DNA of 41,808 nt, taken from positions 1 to 41,808 of the forward strand of contig JBBRVG010000029.1 of NCBI GenBank assembly GCA_038247115.1, given 5' to 3'. The stretch is from Pseudaeromonas sp038247115. Lineage in GTDB: Bacteria; Pseudomonadota; Gammaproteobacteria; Enterobacterales; Aeromonadaceae. A program made the position numbers and the translations under genes. How positions within the stretch are numbered: the stretch's first letter is position 1; every line of letters starts with the position of its first letter. Positions 41,397 to 41,808 of this stretch are shown here, one piece after another. The notes under the pieces are model-generated. The model searched no databases. It worked only from the letters and a program-made list of their open reading frames with translations, and was not told the origin of the DNA.

Positions 41397-41756
41397 GCGC
41401 TGTTTTGCCAACTCCTGCTGATAAAAAGCAATTTTTTCCTGCAAAGCTGCCAGATGAGCCTGCTGCTCGGCCAACTGTTGCTGCAAGGCGTCGGCATGTC
41501 GCTCCAGCAACTGTTGACGCGCCTCCAGCGTATCATTGCCCTGCTTGCGCAACTGAGCATAGTGCTGGATCTCTCGCAGCGGCATACCCGTCGCCTTGAG
41601 CTTCTTGATAAAGGCGACCCACAGCAGATCTTGTTTCTGGTAGATGCGATGTCCGGATGCAGCCCGCTGGATTTGGTCCAGCAGGCCAATCTGTTCGTAA
41701 TAACGCAGGGTGTGAACCGTCAGTCCGGTAAGTGTCGCAAACTCCTGAATGGTCAT
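41388..41756 (-). CDS. MerR family transcriptional regulator
   Basis: A 122-residue regulator. The N-terminal winged helix-turn-helix is MTIQEFATLTGLTVHTLRYYEQIGLL, with wing residues in GHRIYQKQDL. It continues into a dimerisation coiled coil (LEARQQLLERHADALQQQLAEQQAHLAALQEKI). There is no metal-binding cysteine cluster, so it is not a MerR/CueR-type metal sensor and resembles the AdhR/NmlR/YfmP group. AGGAGG lies 6 nt upstream of the ATG. It lies 53 bp upstream of the CMD gene, its likely target. Confidence 0.93.
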   Translation of the reverse strand: MTIQEFATLTGLTVHTLRYYEQIGLLDQIQRAASGHRIYQKQDLLWVAFIKKLKATGMPLREIQHYAQLRKQGNDTLEARQQLLERHADALQQQLAEQQAHLAALQEKIAFYQQELAKQRLI

Positions 41757-41808
41757 GACGGCCTCCTGGCCAAAGTCGCTGGGCTGGCCTGCCTGAACAG
41801 GCCCGTTA
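41757..41808. other. Right edge of the window, upstream of the MerR gene
   Basis: These 52 bp contain the regulator's Shine-Dalgarno sequence and a GCCTG-AA-CAGGC inverted repeat (41789-41800). No promoter or neighbouring gene can be called. Confidence 0.4.

Overview
The window is a dense chromosomal segment of a gammaproteobacterium. The MukBEF condensin, SapABCDF, a Psp system with its dedicated activator, and the blocks recR-ybaB-dnaX-apt and adk-hemH-gsk next to htpG point to the Enterobacterales/Vibrionales/Aeromonadales side of the class. The long HtpG, the pspF-sap linkage and the moderate-to-high GC content fit Aeromonadales best. That placement is an inference from protein resemblance; no rRNA or tRNA gene was seen. 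Most of the window is core genome, and I see no insertion sequence, prophage, CRISPR array or integron.

Layout. 1-4.1 kb (minus) holds the start of a probable TPM-domain gene and lemA, then ycjF and ycjX, which form the tail of a pspA-pspB-pspC-ycjX-ycjF operon. 4.75-4.98 kb is the divergent control region, with a near-consensus sigma-54 promoter for pspA. 5-11.2 kb (plus) is pspF followed by sapABCDF, with overlapping stop and start codons between pspF and sapA. 11.3-14.5 kb (minus) is adk, hemH and gsk. 14.5-17.7 kb (minus) is a two-gene unit of a periplasmic solute-binding protein and a membrane diguanylate cyclase, lying between htpG and adk. 18-24.1 kb (minus) is apt, dnaX, ybaB, recR and htpG, the last with its own heat-shock promoter. 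24.3-30.5 kb holds a general porin, a DinG-like helicase, a CsgI/YccT-like secreted protein, an NhaD-like antiporter and a cytochrome b561. 30.6-37.9 kb (minus) is cmoM-mukF-mukE-mukB, with elyC divergent. 38.9-40.9 kb (plus) is tpiA and pfkA, separated by a hairpin-rich spacer. The end holds a MerR-family regulator and a carboxymuconolactone-decarboxylase-family gene, with a MerR-type promoter between them.

The strongest candidates for new biology are: (1) the solute-binding protein/diguanylate cyclase pair, which looks like a periplasmic-ligand-to-c-di-GMP pathway; (2) loss of the H-loop histidine in both Sap ATPases; (3) a DinG-family helicase with an altered Fe-S cysteine pattern; (4) a 13-bp inverted repeat overlapping the sigma-32 promoter of htpG; and (5) structured RNA potential between tpiA and pfkA.
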